This document shows positions 5,734-5,818 of a stretch of 5,818 nucleotides of DNA, piece by piece (positions within the stretch are counted from its first letter, which is position 1; the number at the start of each line of letters is the position of its first letter). The stretch comes from Gammaproteobacteria bacterium (GTDB lineage Bacteria; Pseudomonadota; Gammaproteobacteria; GCA-001735895). The notes beneath the pieces are model-generated. The model was given only the letters and a program-made list of their open reading frames with translations, ran no database searches and had not been told where the DNA came from. The DNA lies in the NCBI GenBank assembly GCA_024763185.1, contig JANTFY010000159.1, positions 1 to 5,818 of the forward strand, given 5' to 3'. The translations under genes were made by a program, and so were the position numbers.

Positions 5734-5818
5734 ATGCATATCGTCATAATCACGCCGGCAAAACATAAGTCGCTATCCGGCAATCGTGCCACCGCCGAGC
5801 GCTGGGCCTTTTTCCTGC
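5734..5818 (+). CDS. senB: N-terminus of a SenB-like selenosugar synthase (glycosyltransferase), cut by window edge
   Basis: From the ATG at 5734-5736, 28 codons are visible before the window ends. The peptide starts MHIVIITPAKH and continues SLSGNRATAERWAFFL. The combination of a first beta strand MxIxIxTPA with GNRxTAxRWAxxL is the hallmark N-terminus of the glycosyltransferase family (formerly TIGR04348) now assigned as SenB. SenB joins selenium from selenophosphate to a UDP-sugar to make the selenosugar precursor of selenoneine. Only the N-terminal fragment can be judged, so another GT-B glycosyltransferase remains possible. The ribosome site is weak: AGAG ends 16 nt upstream. The gene is divergent from the putative selenium ABC operon with about 230 bp between starts, which independently supports a selenium role. 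A + strand open frame at 5583-5768 overlaps this start in another frame and looks spurious. Confidence 0.65.
   Translation, partial: MHIVIITPAKHKSLSGNRATAERWAFFL

Noticed and set aside
5583..5768. + strand open frame of 61 codons beginning with TTG
   Set aside because: It starts with TTG without a ribosome site, has low-information composition, and overlaps the start of the SenB-like gene in another frame.

Overview
The window looks like chromosomal DNA of a gammaproteobacterium of moderate GC content, possibly a marine one. That rests on the kind of transporter, the IS66-type debris and the gene style; no marker gene fixes the taxon. All homology statements come from reading the translations. 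No search was run.

Left part (1-1127). The 3' end of an unrecognised + strand gene (1-558) faces a scrap zone on the - strand. The zone holds the last codons of an IS66-family transposase, the matching IS66 terminal sequence at 698, and, beyond that boundary, a short Glu-rich C-terminal reading frame that looks like the tail of a gene the element entered. Bases 827-1127 hold no gene I can support.

Main part (5501 down to 1128). Four - strand genes run in one direction, in transcription order: a periplasmic substrate-binding protein of the PhnD superfamily, a short ABC ATPase (ATGA overlap), a 502-aa permease made of two PhnE-like halves, and a PLP-dependent C-S lyase of the MalY/PatB type 97 bp further on. 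The binding protein most resembles the PhnD-like subfamily that NCBI models call 'putative selenate ABC transporter substrate-binding protein'.

Right edge (5734-5818). A divergent + strand gene begins with an N-terminus that fits the glycosyltransferase family now known as SenB, the selenosugar synthase of selenoneine biosynthesis. The two directions share an AT-rich intergenic region with a perfect interrupted palindrome.

Taken together, the likely story is a selenium locus. The ABC system imports a selenium oxyanion or small selenium compound, the lyase may free sulfide or selenide from a cysteine-type substrate, and SenB joins selenium from selenophosphate to a UDP-sugar. The transporter-SenB pairing is the strongest signal in the window; the lyase role is inference. 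Structural oddities include two long perfect inverted repeats inside the ATPase gene, and the fact that ATPase and permease lie in one frame separated by a single TGA plus 13 sense codons.
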